Shown: positions 33,349-42,841, counted from the first letter of the stretch. The stretch: DNA of 64,000 bases from PALSA-1296 sp037143335 (GCA_037143335.1 JBAWZA010000001.1:62001-126000); one strand, 5' to 3'. Notes: a model not told the origin generated them from the letters alone. Made by a program: numbers and translations.

Positions 33349-34769
33349 GTTTTTCTCCTTAATTTTTTTATTTCACCATCCAAACTTCCAGAGATGAATG
33401 TTAATTGCAAAGCCAAATCTTTTGCGATGAGTTGGCGATTAAATTTTTTCGAGAACTCCGGATTTGTCTTTGCCGATAATTTCCATTCTTTCCAGAGAGC
33501 GTAATATTCAAGTATCGCATTTTTGATAGCACCAATATCTTTTGGCTCGGCAAATTTGGCATTGCCATATTCATTCATCGTGCGCTCGACGTATGTCCCT
33601 TTCGGAATCAACCCGAGAATTGGTTTGCCGGTGCCGAAGTATTCATAAAGCTTTCCTGGCGCCGCAAGGTCGTCCGGTGTTGTCATCCAAAGAACATCGC
33701 TTGATAGTAAATGAGCAAGCGTCTCGATATGTGGCTTATACCCATGTTCGATGACATTTGATTCAAGTTTCATTTTCTTGATCAATTTTTGATATTCCCT
33801 TTGCAGCACACCAATAAAATGTAGCTCGATCGAACTTGCAAGTTCTGGGTTTTCTGCCATCGCAGCTTTCACTCCCTGCAAAAACGGTTTCGGAGTTCCT
33901 AATAATGCAAAAACTCCAGCATAGGTAATTTTGAAGACATCTGGTTGAGCAAATTCTGGCGCAACCAATTTTGCTTTCTCGATATCTTCGGGATCAAATC
34001 CTTGCGGTAATATTGCAACATCGTTCCAATCGAGAAAGAGGTAATTACCCAAGAGAATTTCCTTCATCTTCCGATTAGCAACGCTGATCGCATCGCTTGC
34101 TCGAAGTGCTTCGTACTCCATATTCCGAGCACGCTTTTTATGCCACGGTGTTGGGTAGAAATTCATTTGAGCATAATCAACCCACGGGTCGCGATAATCC
34201 ATGAGATACGGCACTTGATACTTATCCTTTAAGTCGCGTGCAATCAAGAAATCAGTGTATGGTGGTGCGGTGCTAAAGATCGCATCAATTTGATGCGTTG
34301 CAAAAATCTCTTCGGCCTTACGAAGTGCAATATCTTTCCATCCGATTCGTGAATCGGGTTGGCGGAAAACCTGAACAATTTTTGAACGAATTTTTTGCCA
34401 AGTGCGATTCGGAAGTTTTAAGAGAGACCCTTTTCGCCCAGCAAGTTTCAATGATGGGTCAGCATCGGTGCGGTAAATGATGACTTTCCCTAATTCGATC
34501 TCATCCTTCAATTCGTCGAGCAATGTCTCGTCAAAAGCATAGTATGGGTTATCCTCAGGCGTAGTAAGTACAATAGGTTTCCATCCGAACAGTGGTAGAT
34601 ACTTGACAAATTTGAGGGTTCGCTGCACACCAGACAGTCCCATAGGTGGAAAGTAGTATGCGATGACAAGTACGGTATTCTCGCGGGCTTGCTGTGTTTG
34701 TGGTTTTGGGATCTGTTCCTCCAATGTGGTGCTGGTTGTTAGAAGAGTAATATACGAAAAAAACAACAA
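33345..34769 (-). CDS. Glycosyltransferase, GT4-type (GT-B fold)
   Basis: Up to 474 residues; N-terminus uncertain. The longest reading starts at a TTG (34769); another TTG at 34724 gives a start nearer the domain. The core begins VLVIAYYFPPMGLSGVQRTL, the Gly-rich N-terminal loop of GT4 enzymes. It has DAIFSTAPPYTDFLIARDL, YLMDYRDPWVDY and the C-terminal donor-binding region with ITYAGVFALLGTPKPFL, LLSSDVLWMTTPDD and APGKLYEYFGTGKPILGLIP (K-x-x-E-Y/F motif). It transfers an activated sugar in cell-surface glycan synthesis. First gene of a three-gene minus-strand operon with TTGA couplings. Confidence 0.85.
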   Translation of the reverse strand: MLFFSYITLLTTSTTLEEQIPKPQTQQARENTVLVIAYYFPPMGLSGVQRTLKFVKYLPLFGWKPIVLTTPEDNPYYAFDETLLDELKDEIELGKVIIYRTDADPSLKLAGRKGSLLKLPNRTWQKIRSKIVQVFRQPDSRIGWKDIALRKAEEIFATHQIDAIFSTAPPYTDFLIARDLKDKYQVPYLMDYRDPWVDYAQMNFYPTPWHKKRARNMEYEALRASDAISVANRKMKEILLGNYLFLDWNDVAILPQGFDPEDIEKAKLVAPEFAQPDVFKITYAGVFALLGTPKPFLQGVKAAMAENPELASSIELHFIGVLQREYQKLIKKMKLESNVIEHGYKPHIETLAHLLSSDVLWMTTPDDLAAPGKLYEYFGTGKPILGLIPKGTYVERTMNEYGNAKFAEPKDIGAIKNAILEYYALWKEWKLSAKTNPEFSKKFNRQLIAKDLALQLTFISGSLDGEIKKLRRKT

Positions 34770-34931
34770 CGTGGTACAATCTTATGAGTAATTGAATCAC
34801 GCTTGAGTTCTGAATCCGATGCATCCGAATCGAGGTTCAAAATCAGGGCAAAGGAACACGTATTCAGAGCGTTCGGTTACAATAATTGAAACAACTCCGC
34901 TTCCGAAGCCGTAGTTACCTTAACTTTTAAC

Positions 34932-37900
34932 ATGCCGCAAGTACTCTATCAAGAACTCGTTGATCGCCTTACGAACCTCCGAAAGAAACGCCAATCATTG
35001 CGTCTCCGGAACGGGCTGTATATGGGCGGTTCGTTCGTAGTGATAGCGATTTTTCTTGCACTCTCGGTTGAGGCGATTTTCCATTTCTCCGTACTGGCTC
35101 GGACGATACTTTTCTTTTCAGCATTTGGGGTCGCCACTGCCTCATTCCTCTTTTTTGCACTTGCTCCGATTCTGGAATATGTTGGATTGCAACCAACGCC
35201 TTCGCATGAAGCATTGCTCAAACAGATTGGGACTCATTTCAATCAAGTTCAAGATAAACTCTTGAACGTCTATCAGCTCTCAAAAAATCTTGCCACCGAG
35301 ATTACGCCATCATTTGGTTCGACTTCATTTACCGGAGCTGCTTTCACTCGGACGTATTCCGAAGTGCGAGGACTTGATTTCAACGAAATCCTGAATCGTT
35401 CGGAGGAACGGAAGTCGTTCATTTTTTTTCTGATCATTAGCGCAGTCTTCGTTGGCTCGTTCGTTGGTGCCAAGTCCGAAATGTTTGGTGCAACGGAGCG
35501 ACTCATTCACTTCCGTACATTTTATCAAAAGCCAGCACCGTTCACATTTAATGTTGTACCAGGCAACGCAAGTATTCTCAGAAGCACGGCAATAAAGGTC
35601 GTTACCACTTTGAGTGGCGAACAACTCAGTTCAATTTTTCTTCGTGTCAAAGAATCTGGGGGAAATGATTTCGATAAGATTGAGCTTCATGCAACAAGTG
35701 ATAGTTCAAAACATCAACGAAGATTCGTGTACGAATTCCATCCACTTCACCAGACGGAGTATTATCTCGAAGCGGAAGGCATTGAGTCCGAGCATTTTAC
35801 AGTTTCGGTTCTTGACCACCCAACGATAAAAGTTCTTTCGCTCACGTTAGAGCCGCCAACTTATACTCATGGCAAGTCGAATAAGTTGGCTGATAATTTT
35901 GGTGACATCAATGCCCTCTATGGCACGAAATCTGATTTTACCATTCAAAGCTCGAAACCTTTACGTTCAGCACAAATTATTTTCACGCAACGAGTTGATA
36001 AAGCGAGTTCCGACACTTCTACCACTTCACCCGCAACGAAAAAAACGCAAGCCTATCCATTATCAGTAAATGGCATGAGCGCATCGGCTTCACTGAACTT
36101 CCATGAGTCAGGAACATATCATGTGGAATTGTTAGATCAGGATTCAATCGTAAGCGAACATCCGATCGAATATTCTGTTGCACTTACTTCTGATGAAGCC
36201 CCGTCAATTCTATTGATCGAGCCAGGTGAACATGCCGAACTGCCGAGTAACCAACGGTTGTCTATGGTTATGAAGGTACATGATGATTATGGTTTTTCAT
36301 CAGTCAAACTTGGATATCGAATTCGATCATCGAAATATATCCCAGAACAAAAGGAGTATAAGTGGCTTGACATCCCGCTCTCAAACTACCTTGCACAAGA
36401 TTTGGATGTTCCCTATATTTGGAATCTGGTAAAACTCGAACTTGCCCCGCAAGATGAAGTTGGCTACGTACTAGAAGTTGCAGATAACGACATCATCTCC
36501 GGTCCAAAGAAAAGTCGAACTTCCGAGTATAGCGTACGCTACCCATCGGTTGAAGAAATCTTTAAGCGTGCCGACGAACAGTCGAATCAAGCAGTTGAAA
36601 ATTTGAAAGATATCAAACAAGATGCAGAAGAGCTAAAGAAAAAAATTGATGCCGCCATCGAAGAGATGCGTCCTGCCAAAACAACTGACCTTGCAAAAAA
36701 ACAACAAGAGTTTACCGTAAAAAAAGATGCTGAACAAATTCTGAAGCGACAAGAAGAACTCAATAACCGAGTCGCCGATGTAAAAAAGGATCTTGAGCAG
36801 ATGACAAAACAGCTTCAAGAACAGCAGGCTATATCGCCAGAAACAATGCAAAAATATCAAGAGCTTCAGAAACTCTTTCAAGAGATAAAATCTCCTGAGC
36901 TTGATCTGGCGATGAAGAAGCTTGAAGATGCGATGAAAAATGTCGATCCGAAACAAATGCAAGACGCATTAAAGAAATTTCAGTTTAATGAAGAACAATT
37001 CAAGAAGTCACTTGAACGAACTGCAAATATCTTGAAGAAAATCAAGATGGAGCAAAAGGTTGATGAGCTAATGAAACGCTCCGATAGACTTGCCAAAGAA
37101 CAAGAAAAAGCTGCTGAAAAACAAAATGAATTGTCAAAGAAAAATGCGAAGCAATCACCTGAAGAGAAATCTGCCGATGAACGCAGAGCCAAAGATGCTC
37201 AAAATGAACTCGATCGGATGAAGCAAGAGGCAAAAGACGTTGCAAAAGACATGAAAAAACTTCCGGAGTCAATGCAGGCTCCCGAAGAAATGCAGGAAGC
37301 CCAAGAAGCGCTGAATGATCCCTCGATGGGGCAAGCGATGGATGATGCCGAGAAGGCAATGGAAAAAGGCGACAACGAGAAAGCCTCGCAACGCTCCCAA
37401 GATGCTGCCGAAAAAGCAAAGAAAGCTCGGAATAAGTTATCACAATTAAAAAAGAAATTAGCGCAAAACGAAAAACAAAAGACGATGGCGGATATGAAAA
37501 AGCTCCGCGACGAAATGAATCGTCTATCAAAAGCAGAAGAAGATATAAAAAATAAAACAATTTCCGCACCGCCGCTTTCAAATGTTTTTAGAAATTTTGC
37601 AGATGAACAAGCCGATAGAAAAGAAGAACTTGGGAATGCTGCATCTGAAATGATGCAAGCGGCACAACGGTCACCTGAGTTTACTGCCGAAATGGGAAAG
37701 ACTATTGGCGAGGCATTTGCGAATATGCAAGAAGCATTAGATGCAATGACTGAACGTGATCAAAGTTCTGCGATTCAGCATTCGCAGCAAGCGATGGCAG
37801 CATTGAATAAAACTTCGGAAGCAGCCCAAGCCGCACTTGCCTCAATGGCGAAAGCAGGCAAAGGCGCCAAGGGTCAGCCAGGTGATGGACCTGCCGAGAA

Positions 37901-38510
37901 TCCTGGTGGCTCAACTCCAGGAGATCAGATGGGTGATGGACCTCCGTCGGCGATGCAGCAATTCTTGAGTCAAATCGAAAAACTAACGGCGCAGCAACAA
38001 GCTTTGAACGATCAGATGCAAGGCATGATGAACGGCAAAGGCGGCGCCCAGCAAGAAGCGATGCGTCAGCAAGCCCAACTCGGAAAAATGGCTGCCGAGC
38101 AACAAGGCGTGCAGAAATCAATGGAAGATTTACTCAAAGAACAACAGCAATCGAAAGCAGGAAATAAATCTGCGCAAGAAGAATTAAAAAAGATTGCTGA
38201 TGAAATGCAAGAAGTCGTGAGTGATATGCGCGAGAAGGGTATCAATCCCGAAACCATCCAGCGGCAAGAGAGAATCTTGTCACGACTCTTAGAAGCTCAA
38301 CGTGCTGTCAATGAACGCGATAAAGATCAAAGTCGGCAATCCAAACCTGGAGAAAATATTCGACACGATGCTCCTCGTGATCTTGATCTTCGCTCCGATG
38401 CTACTCGCCGTGCACTGCGTGATGAACTGTTGCGAAGCAAGGATGGAGGGTTCTCCAAGGATTATCAAATCCTCATCCATAAGTATCTCGAAAAAATTTC
38501 AGAACCTTGA
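34932..38510 (+). CDS. DUF4175-type large membrane protein with long coiled coil
   Basis: 1192 residues. Two N-terminal hydrophobic hairpins (~32-82, GGSFVVIAIFLALSVEAIF, and ~163-185, SFIFFLIISAVFVGSFVGA) anchor it in the inner membrane. A periplasmic beta-rich part (~200-520) has Ig-like segments (NVVPGNASILRSTAIKVVTT, EYSVALTSDEAPSILLIEPG). A very long Lys/Glu/Gln/Met/Ala-rich coiled coil occupies ~540-1130, with a Gly/Pro-rich break near 975-1000 (KAGKGAKGQPGDGPAENPGG). This matches the DUF4175 pattern. The molecular role is unknown; length and coiled coils suggest an envelope-spanning scaffold. A methyltransferase gene begins 3 bp after its stop. Confidence 0.82.
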   Translation: MPQVLYQELVDRLTNLRKKRQSLRLRNGLYMGGSFVVIAIFLALSVEAIFHFSVLARTILFFSAFGVATASFLFFALAPILEYVGLQPTPSHEALLKQIGTHFNQVQDKLLNVYQLSKNLATEITPSFGSTSFTGAAFTRTYSEVRGLDFNEILNRSEERKSFIFFLIISAVFVGSFVGAKSEMFGATERLIHFRTFYQKPAPFTFNVVPGNASILRSTAIKVVTTLSGEQLSSIFLRVKESGGNDFDKIELHATSDSSKHQRRFVYEFHPLHQTEYYLEAEGIESEHFTVSVLDHPTIKVLSLTLEPPTYTHGKSNKLADNFGDINALYGTKSDFTIQSSKPLRSAQIIFTQRVDKASSDTSTTSPATKKTQAYPLSVNGMSASASLNFHESGTYHVELLDQDSIVSEHPIEYSVALTSDEAPSILLIEPGEHAELPSNQRLSMVMKVHDDYGFSSVKLGYRIRSSKYIPEQKEYKWLDIPLSNYLAQDLDVPYIWNLVKLELAPQDEVGYVLEVADNDIISGPKKSRTSEYSVRYPSVEEIFKRADEQSNQAVENLKDIKQDAEELKKKIDAAIEEMRPAKTTDLAKKQQEFTVKKDAEQILKRQEELNNRVADVKKDLEQMTKQLQEQQAISPETMQKYQELQKLFQEIKSPELDLAMKKLEDAMKNVDPKQMQDALKKFQFNEEQFKKSLERTANILKKIKMEQKVDELMKRSDRLAKEQEKAAEKQNELSKKNAKQSPEEKSADERRAKDAQNELDRMKQEAKDVAKDMKKLPESMQAPEEMQEAQEALNDPSMGQAMDDAEKAMEKGDNEKASQRSQDAAEKAKKARNKLSQLKKKLAQNEKQKTMADMKKLRDEMNRLSKAEEDIKNKTISAPPLSNVFRNFADEQADRKEELGNAASEMMQAAQRSPEFTAEMGKTIGEAFANMQEALDAMTERDQSSAIQHSQQAMAALNKTSEAAQAALASMAKAGKGAKGQPGDGPAENPGGSTPGDQMGDGPPSAMQQFLSQIEKLTAQQQALNDQMQGMMNGKGGAQQEAMRQQAQLGKMAAEQQGVQKSMEDLLKEQQQSKAGNKSAQEELKKIADEMQEVVSDMREKGINPETIQRQERILSRLLEAQRAVNERDKDQSRQSKPGENIRHDAPRDLDLRSDATRRALRDELLRSKDGGFSKDYQILIHKYLEKISEP

Positions 38511-38513
38511 TTC

Positions 38514-39002
38514 ATGGCGATACTCCAATATTCAGGAATTTGCGAATCGCCACTCGGATTAATCGCGATTGATGGGACAGATTTTGGAATCACATCAGTT
38601 GCATTCGTAGAACATTCTCCTAATGATTTAATTTCGTCGCCTCTCATTGCCGAGGCGATGAACCAGCTTGAAGAATATTTTTCCGGCAAACGAAATGAAT
38701 TCTCATTGCTGTTATCTCCTGAAGGGACTGAATTCCAAAAGCAAGTTTGGAATGCATTGCAATCTATTCCATTCTCCGAAACTCGCTCCTATCTCGACAT
38801 CGCTCTTCAGCTTGGAGATAAGAATCTTACCCGTGCTGTCGGTGCTGCAAATGGAAAAAATCCAATTGCGATAATCATCCACTGCCACCGAGTCATCGGC
38901 GAAGATGGCTCGCTTACAGGCTATGCGGGAGGATTGCATCGGAAGCAATGGCTGTTGAACTTTGAATCACCAGTTCAACAACAGAGTCTGTTTGCACCGT
39001 AA
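38514..39002 (+). CDS. ogt: Methylated-DNA-protein cysteine methyltransferase with HCHR active site
   Basis: 162 residues. The C-terminal DNA-binding domain has the MGMT order: TEFQKQVWNALQSIPFSETR, SYLDIA, LTRAVGAANGKNP, then the active site IIHCHRVIGEDGSLTGYAGG. The acceptor is Cys124, with H125 and R126 conserved, but the almost invariant Pro of PCHR is His123 here. An N-terminal ribonuclease-H-like domain (~1-70) is present. The family removes O6-alkylguanine once per molecule. The Pro-to-His change sits next to the nucleophile, so activity or substrate range may differ. The CAC codon is unambiguous. It begins 3 bp after the DUF4175 gene. Confidence 0.85.
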   Translation: MAILQYSGICESPLGLIAIDGTDFGITSVAFVEHSPNDLISSPLIAEAMNQLEEYFSGKRNEFSLLLSPEGTEFQKQVWNALQSIPFSETRSYLDIALQLGDKNLTRAVGAANGKNPIAIIIHCHRVIGEDGSLTGYAGGLHRKQWLLNFESPVQQQSLFAP

Positions 39003-39065
39003 TAAATTATTAATTACCTCAACGTGTTCTCTCCTCTGTATAATTTACCTTGAACTACTTTTCCG

Positions 39066-40232
39066 ATGGACATTCTCGCTAAAAATTATCGCCAACAATT
39101 TCCTATACTTGATACGGCGTGCTACATGATCTCCAATTCGCTCGGTGCAATGCCGCGCGAGGCAAGTGACCAGCTTCTGCACTATACTTCTGAGTGGCAA
39201 ACCGAAGGCGTCGAGGCTTGGCATTCGTGGTTTCCACTTGTCGATACCGTCAGTGGAATGTTCGGCAAGATTATCGGCGCTGAAGCAAAAGATGTTACGC
39301 TGATTCATAACCTTACCATCGGCTCTGCATTGATCGCATCGTGTCTTGACTTCAGTGGAAAACGAAACAAGGTGGTTTTTACCGAACTTCACTTTCCGAC
39401 CATCAGCTACCTCTGGCATGGTTGGCAACAGTATGGTGCTCGAATTGAACTGATAAAGAGTGATGATGGCATTCATGTTGATGCTGAAAAAATCATTGAT
39501 GCGATTAATGAAGAAACATTGATCGTGCCGATCAGTCATGTCTATTTCCGAAGCGGTGCATTGCAAGACATTGCTTCCATTATCAAGAAGGCTCACTCCG
39601 TCGGAGCACTTGTCATGGTTGATTCATACCAAGCAGCAGGTGTTGTACCAATTAATGTCAAAGAACTCGACGTTGATATTTTGGCATCCGGAGTATTAAA
39701 GTGGCTTTGCGGCGGACCCGGCGCGGCATTCATGTACGTCAGACCTGATCTGCAAGAGAAATTCCGACCAGCGATCAGAGGATGGCTTGGCGATAAAGAG
39801 CCATTCGATTTCATCATGCCTGATGTTAACTTCGCTGGTGGCATGCACCGGTTTCTTACATCCAGCATCCAAGTCCCATGCCTCTATACGGCAATCCCTG
39901 CCTTGAAGATGATGGGCGAGATAGGCATCGAAGCCATCCGCGAAAAATCGCTGCTGATGACGCAACGAATTTTTGATCGGTGTGATGAATTTGGTTTCAA
40001 AGCCAACACTCCACGTGAAGCACACCGTCGTGGCGGACATGTCACTGTTGATCCCAACGGAATTAACAATGGCAACATGAGCACCAAGGAGATCAACGAC
40101 GAACTCATCCGCCGAAGATTCACCACCGACTTCCGTCCTCCATTTGGAATCAGAGTTGCTCCGCATTTCTATAATACGATTGAAGAAGTTGATGCCATCA
40201 TGATGGAGATGCAAAAGATCAAGCAAGGGTAG
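39066..40232 (+). CDS. Kynureninase-like class V PLP-dependent enzyme
   Basis: 388 residues, fold-type I, class V layout. N-terminal DTACYMISNSLGAMPREASD matches kynureninase (N-S-L-G-x-x-P-R). Further signatures are HNLTIGSALIASCLDF, VPISHVYFRSGALQDIASI and DSYQAAGVVPINV. The PLP-binding Lys is Lys212 in SGVLKWLCGGPGAAFMYV. A C-terminal domain with RRGGHVTVDP and DFRPPFGIRVAPHFYNT follows. Kynureninase cleaves kynurenine to anthranilate. No other tryptophan-catabolic gene is nearby, so a related beta-hydrolase or desulfurase activity on another substrate is possible. It is convergent with the OmpA gene across a terminator. Confidence 0.8.
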   Translation: MDILAKNYRQQFPILDTACYMISNSLGAMPREASDQLLHYTSEWQTEGVEAWHSWFPLVDTVSGMFGKIIGAEAKDVTLIHNLTIGSALIASCLDFSGKRNKVVFTELHFPTISYLWHGWQQYGARIELIKSDDGIHVDAEKIIDAINEETLIVPISHVYFRSGALQDIASIIKKAHSVGALVMVDSYQAAGVVPINVKELDVDILASGVLKWLCGGPGAAFMYVRPDLQEKFRPAIRGWLGDKEPFDFIMPDVNFAGGMHRFLTSSIQVPCLYTAIPALKMMGEIGIEAIREKSLLMTQRIFDRCDEFGFKANTPREAHRRGGHVTVDPNGINNGNMSTKEINDELIRRRFTTDFRPPFGIRVAPHFYNTIEEVDAIMMEMQKIKQG

Positions 40233-40304
40233 AATTCCACCAGAAGCATCCGCCAACCACTCGCGATGAAATTCGGAAATTTGTGCAGCTGAGGTAGGGG
40301 GGCT

Positions 40305-40334
40305 AAAAAAAAAGGGCACGCGCGGCGTGCCCTT
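40305..40334 (-). terminator. Rho-independent terminator after the OmpA gene
   Basis: Stem GGGCACGC (40314-40321) with GCGTGCCC (40325-40332), loop GCG. On the minus strand the stem is followed by a run of nine T (40305-40313). It lies 25 bp past the OmpA-like stop. The TT/AA ends allow a longer stem, and the mirror T-pair on the plus strand is too short to serve the enzyme gene. Confidence 0.92.
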
Positions 40335-40359
40335 ACGAATCTAATCAATCCAGGTCAGA

Positions 40360-42684
40360 TTATTTACAGGTCTCGACGACTCTGACGGCAATTCTTCTGT
40401 TTTGTCTGCGTGCGTCTTCGAGCATTTTCGCCGTTACTTTCTTTCCTGCCTTTGGTTCTGGTATCACAGGTCGTGATGAGCCATAGCCAATGGTCTTGGC
40501 GATGTGCGCTGGCTTCACGCCTTGATCAACCAGCCATTTCTTCACTGCAGCAGCTCGCATATCCGATAGCTCTTGATTGCGCTTTGCTTCACCTTCGCTC
40601 GAAGCATGTCCTTCGATCTCGACGGTGAGGTTATCACATTGCTCAACCAATGCCTTGATCTTGTTGAGTGATTCAAGCACACCAGGTTGCGACATATCGA
40701 AATTATCCGTATTCACGATAAAGAGAATGCCTGGGAAATTCGTCACGGTATTCACTGGTGGCTTTGGTGGGCAACCATCTGGCGCGACACCTGCGATGAG
40801 CGGACATTTATCAACTCCATCTTTGAAGCCATCGCCATCGGTATCACCAACGAGAGGATTTGTTTTTGTTTTGTTGATCTCGTCGAAATCCGAAAGTCCG
40901 TCATCGTCAGTATCCGTTTTAAGTGGATTGGTATGATATGTTTTCACTTCATCACCATCACTCAGCCCGTCGCCATCAGAGTCAGCTTTGATCGGATCGG
41001 TATGCGTGATTTTCACTTCATCTCCGTCGGAGAGTCCGTCACCATCGGAGTCAGCTTTCATTGGGTCGGTGTGATACGTATTGACTTCATCGCCATCCGT
41101 AAGTCCATCTCCATCGGAGTCAACTTTCAGCGGATCGGTGTGATACTGTTGAATCTCAGCTTGATCACCTAATCCATCACCATCGGTATCAACCTTGAGC
41201 GGATCGCTGTGATATTTATTCACTTCCTCGCCATCACCAATTCCATCGCCATCGGTATCGGGCTTGAGTGGGTCAGTCAAGAACTTAACTTCATCACCGT
41301 CGCTCAAGCCGTCATTATCCGAATCAGCTTTGAGTGGGTCGGTGTGGTATTGATTAATTTCCTGTCCGTCCGAGAGTCCATCACCATCGGTATCTGGCTT
41401 CGATGGGTCGGTGTTATAACGCTTCACTTCATCGCCGTCCGAGAGTCCGTCGCCATCAGAGTCTGTCTTTGTTGGGCTTGTGCTGTACTTCTGCACTTCT
41501 TCACCATCGGTAAGTCCGTCGCCATCGGTATCAGGCTTTGATGGGTCTGTAGAATATTTCGTGACCTCTTCACCATCTTTTAATCCATCACCATCTGAGT
41601 CGGCGTTATGCGGATCAGTATGATAGACATTTATTTCCTGTCCATCAGATAATCCGTCACCATCGGTGTCAGCGTTATTTGGGTCGGTGTGATATTTATT
41701 AATTTCGTCGTAGTCGCTAATTCCATCACCATCAGAATCAGCCTTGAGTGGATTGGTGTGATATTTTTTTACTTCCTCACCATCGGTGAGTCCGTCGCCA
41801 TCGGTATCAGGATTTGAAGGATCAGTGTGATAAATTTCGCGCTCTGCTTTGTCGTTGAGTCCGTCTTTATCAACATCTTGATCGCCGTATATGTAGTAAC
41901 TAAATCCAATTCCGAATGTGAGGAAATTATCATTCGAAGCTCCTTTGCGGATAGCGTCGGTATTAAGTTTATCATCGCCACCTTGTAAATTTTTTACAGA
42001 GGCATGGTAAGCAAGCGTATCGAAATCATCAAGGTATGCGGTGCCTGTCAGATGAAATAATCCCTTGCCATTGAATACGACATTATCGCTCACGTAAAGC
42101 TCATACCCAAGTCCGAGCACAAAACCAAACACGTTGCGTGAGTATCCGACAGCTGATACATACGGTAGGTCGCGATCTTGGTAGAGATTGCGAGGTGAAA
42201 AATTGAGGTATTCTACGCCTCCGTAGATAGAAGGCACAAATGTTTGAAGTGGAAAAAAGTTGTAACTACCCATGACTTCAAATCCGCCGTGACGGATTCG
42301 GTTGAGTTCATCACGATGAATACCTGTAGGCGACCCTGTTGTAGGATCAGGATACTCACCCGAACCCGGACTCCCGAGACCGAAGTAACCACGATAGGTA
42401 GAGATGTTATCATCGTTGAGCTTCATTCTCATCTGCCCGCCGTTATAGGCGAGGTGCAAAGAAAATTCGTCGAGGATATTCCACCTGAGGAATAAATCAC
42501 CCGAGAACCAAAACTGGTTATCGCGGAAGCTACCAAATATCTTGTTTCCTCCAGCATCAAAACCGAACGATACTCTGCCCGAAGTGCTCTGGGATTGGGC
42601 GTCGCGGGTTATCGCTGTCTGCAAAAGGAACAGAAAGAGAAACGCCCGAATGAGTGGGGTTAGTGAGATTTTACGCATATTCAT
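40360..42684 (-). CDS. OmpA-family outer-membrane protein with 16 thrombospondin-type-3-like repeats
   Basis: 774 residues from the ATG at 42684; the longer reading to 42765 adds 27 non-signal residues. Signal peptide ~1-31 (FLFLFLLQTAITRDAQSQ). An N-terminal barrel-like domain (~32-260) has GRVSFGFDAGGNKIFGSF, YFGLGSPGSGEYPDP and FVLGLGYELYVSDN. Then come sixteen 23-residue D-x-D-x-D-G-L-x-D repeats, each expected to bind Ca2+. The C-terminal ~115 residues are an OmpA domain (LTVEIEGHASSEGEAKRN, NQELSDMRAAAVKKWL, RPVIPEPKAGKK) that binds peptidoglycan. It probably forms a stiff calcium-loaded spacer between outer membrane and wall. A -7 box lies 88 nt upstream and a strong terminator downstream. 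Confidence 0.92.
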   Translation of the reverse strand: MNMRKISLTPLIRAFLFLFLLQTAITRDAQSQSTSGRVSFGFDAGGNKIFGSFRDNQFWFSGDLFLRWNILDEFSLHLAYNGGQMRMKLNDDNISTYRGYFGLGSPGSGEYPDPTTGSPTGIHRDELNRIRHGGFEVMGSYNFFPLQTFVPSIYGGVEYLNFSPRNLYQDRDLPYVSAVGYSRNVFGFVLGLGYELYVSDNVVFNGKGLFHLTGTAYLDDFDTLAYHASVKNLQGGDDKLNTDAIRKGASNDNFLTFGIGFSYYIYGDQDVDKDGLNDKAEREIYHTDPSNPDTDGDGLTDGEEVKKYHTNPLKADSDGDGISDYDEINKYHTDPNNADTDGDGLSDGQEINVYHTDPHNADSDGDGLKDGEEVTKYSTDPSKPDTDGDGLTDGEEVQKYSTSPTKTDSDGDGLSDGDEVKRYNTDPSKPDTDGDGLSDGQEINQYHTDPLKADSDNDGLSDGDEVKFLTDPLKPDTDGDGIGDGEEVNKYHSDPLKVDTDGDGLGDQAEIQQYHTDPLKVDSDGDGLTDGDEVNTYHTDPMKADSDGDGLSDGDEVKITHTDPIKADSDGDGLSDGDEVKTYHTNPLKTDTDDDGLSDFDEINKTKTNPLVGDTDGDGFKDGVDKCPLIAGVAPDGCPPKPPVNTVTNFPGILFIVNTDNFDMSQPGVLESLNKIKALVEQCDNLTVEIEGHASSEGEAKRNQELSDMRAAAVKKWLVDQGVKPAHIAKTIGYGSSRPVIPEPKAGKKVTAKMLEDARRQNRRIAVRVVETCK
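40801..41876 (-). repeat. 69-bp tandem repeat array encoding 16 calcium-binding-type units
   Basis: Sixteen near-identical in-frame units of 69 bp (23 residues, pattern SDGDGLSDGDEVKxYHTDP plus LKxD). Unit 9 has 22 residues, with one codon missing. The first and last units are the most diverged (DVDKDGLNDK and TDGDGFKDGVDKCP). The array is an obvious site for unequal recombination and copy-number change. Confidence 0.92.
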
Positions 42685-42772
42685 GGGAATGCTAACATCA
42701 AAACGTTCGAAAACAATGGCAAAGAAGCAGACGTCGTGGGCACGGACTCTACTTAATCTATGCAAATCTACG

Positions 42773-42780
42773 AAGGAAAC
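42773..42780 (-). promoter_or_regulatory. TAnnTTTG promoter element of the OmpA-like gene
   Basis: The minus strand reads CGTAGATTTGCA, with TAGATTTG matching TAnnTTTG, 88 nt before the ATG at 42684. The flanking CG and following GCA match the sites at 6353 and 16173, so the longer CGTAGATTTG sequence looks conserved. Confidence 0.45.
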
Positions 42781-42841
42781 CCCGACTTGGATTTAAATAT
42801 TTCTGTAACTATACTCCCTCAAAAGTTTTTTCTATAGTCCT

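Noticed and set aside
40687..41541. Long plus-strand open frames opposite the OmpA repeats
   Set aside because: They mirror the 69-bp repeats on the other strand (I-R-K-S-I-x-I-G type repeats) and have no independent start context; shadows of a biased coding sequence.
40801..41876. Possible CRISPR array
   Set aside because: The 69-bp units are contiguous, in frame and encode D-x-D-x-D-G repeats; there are no unique spacers.
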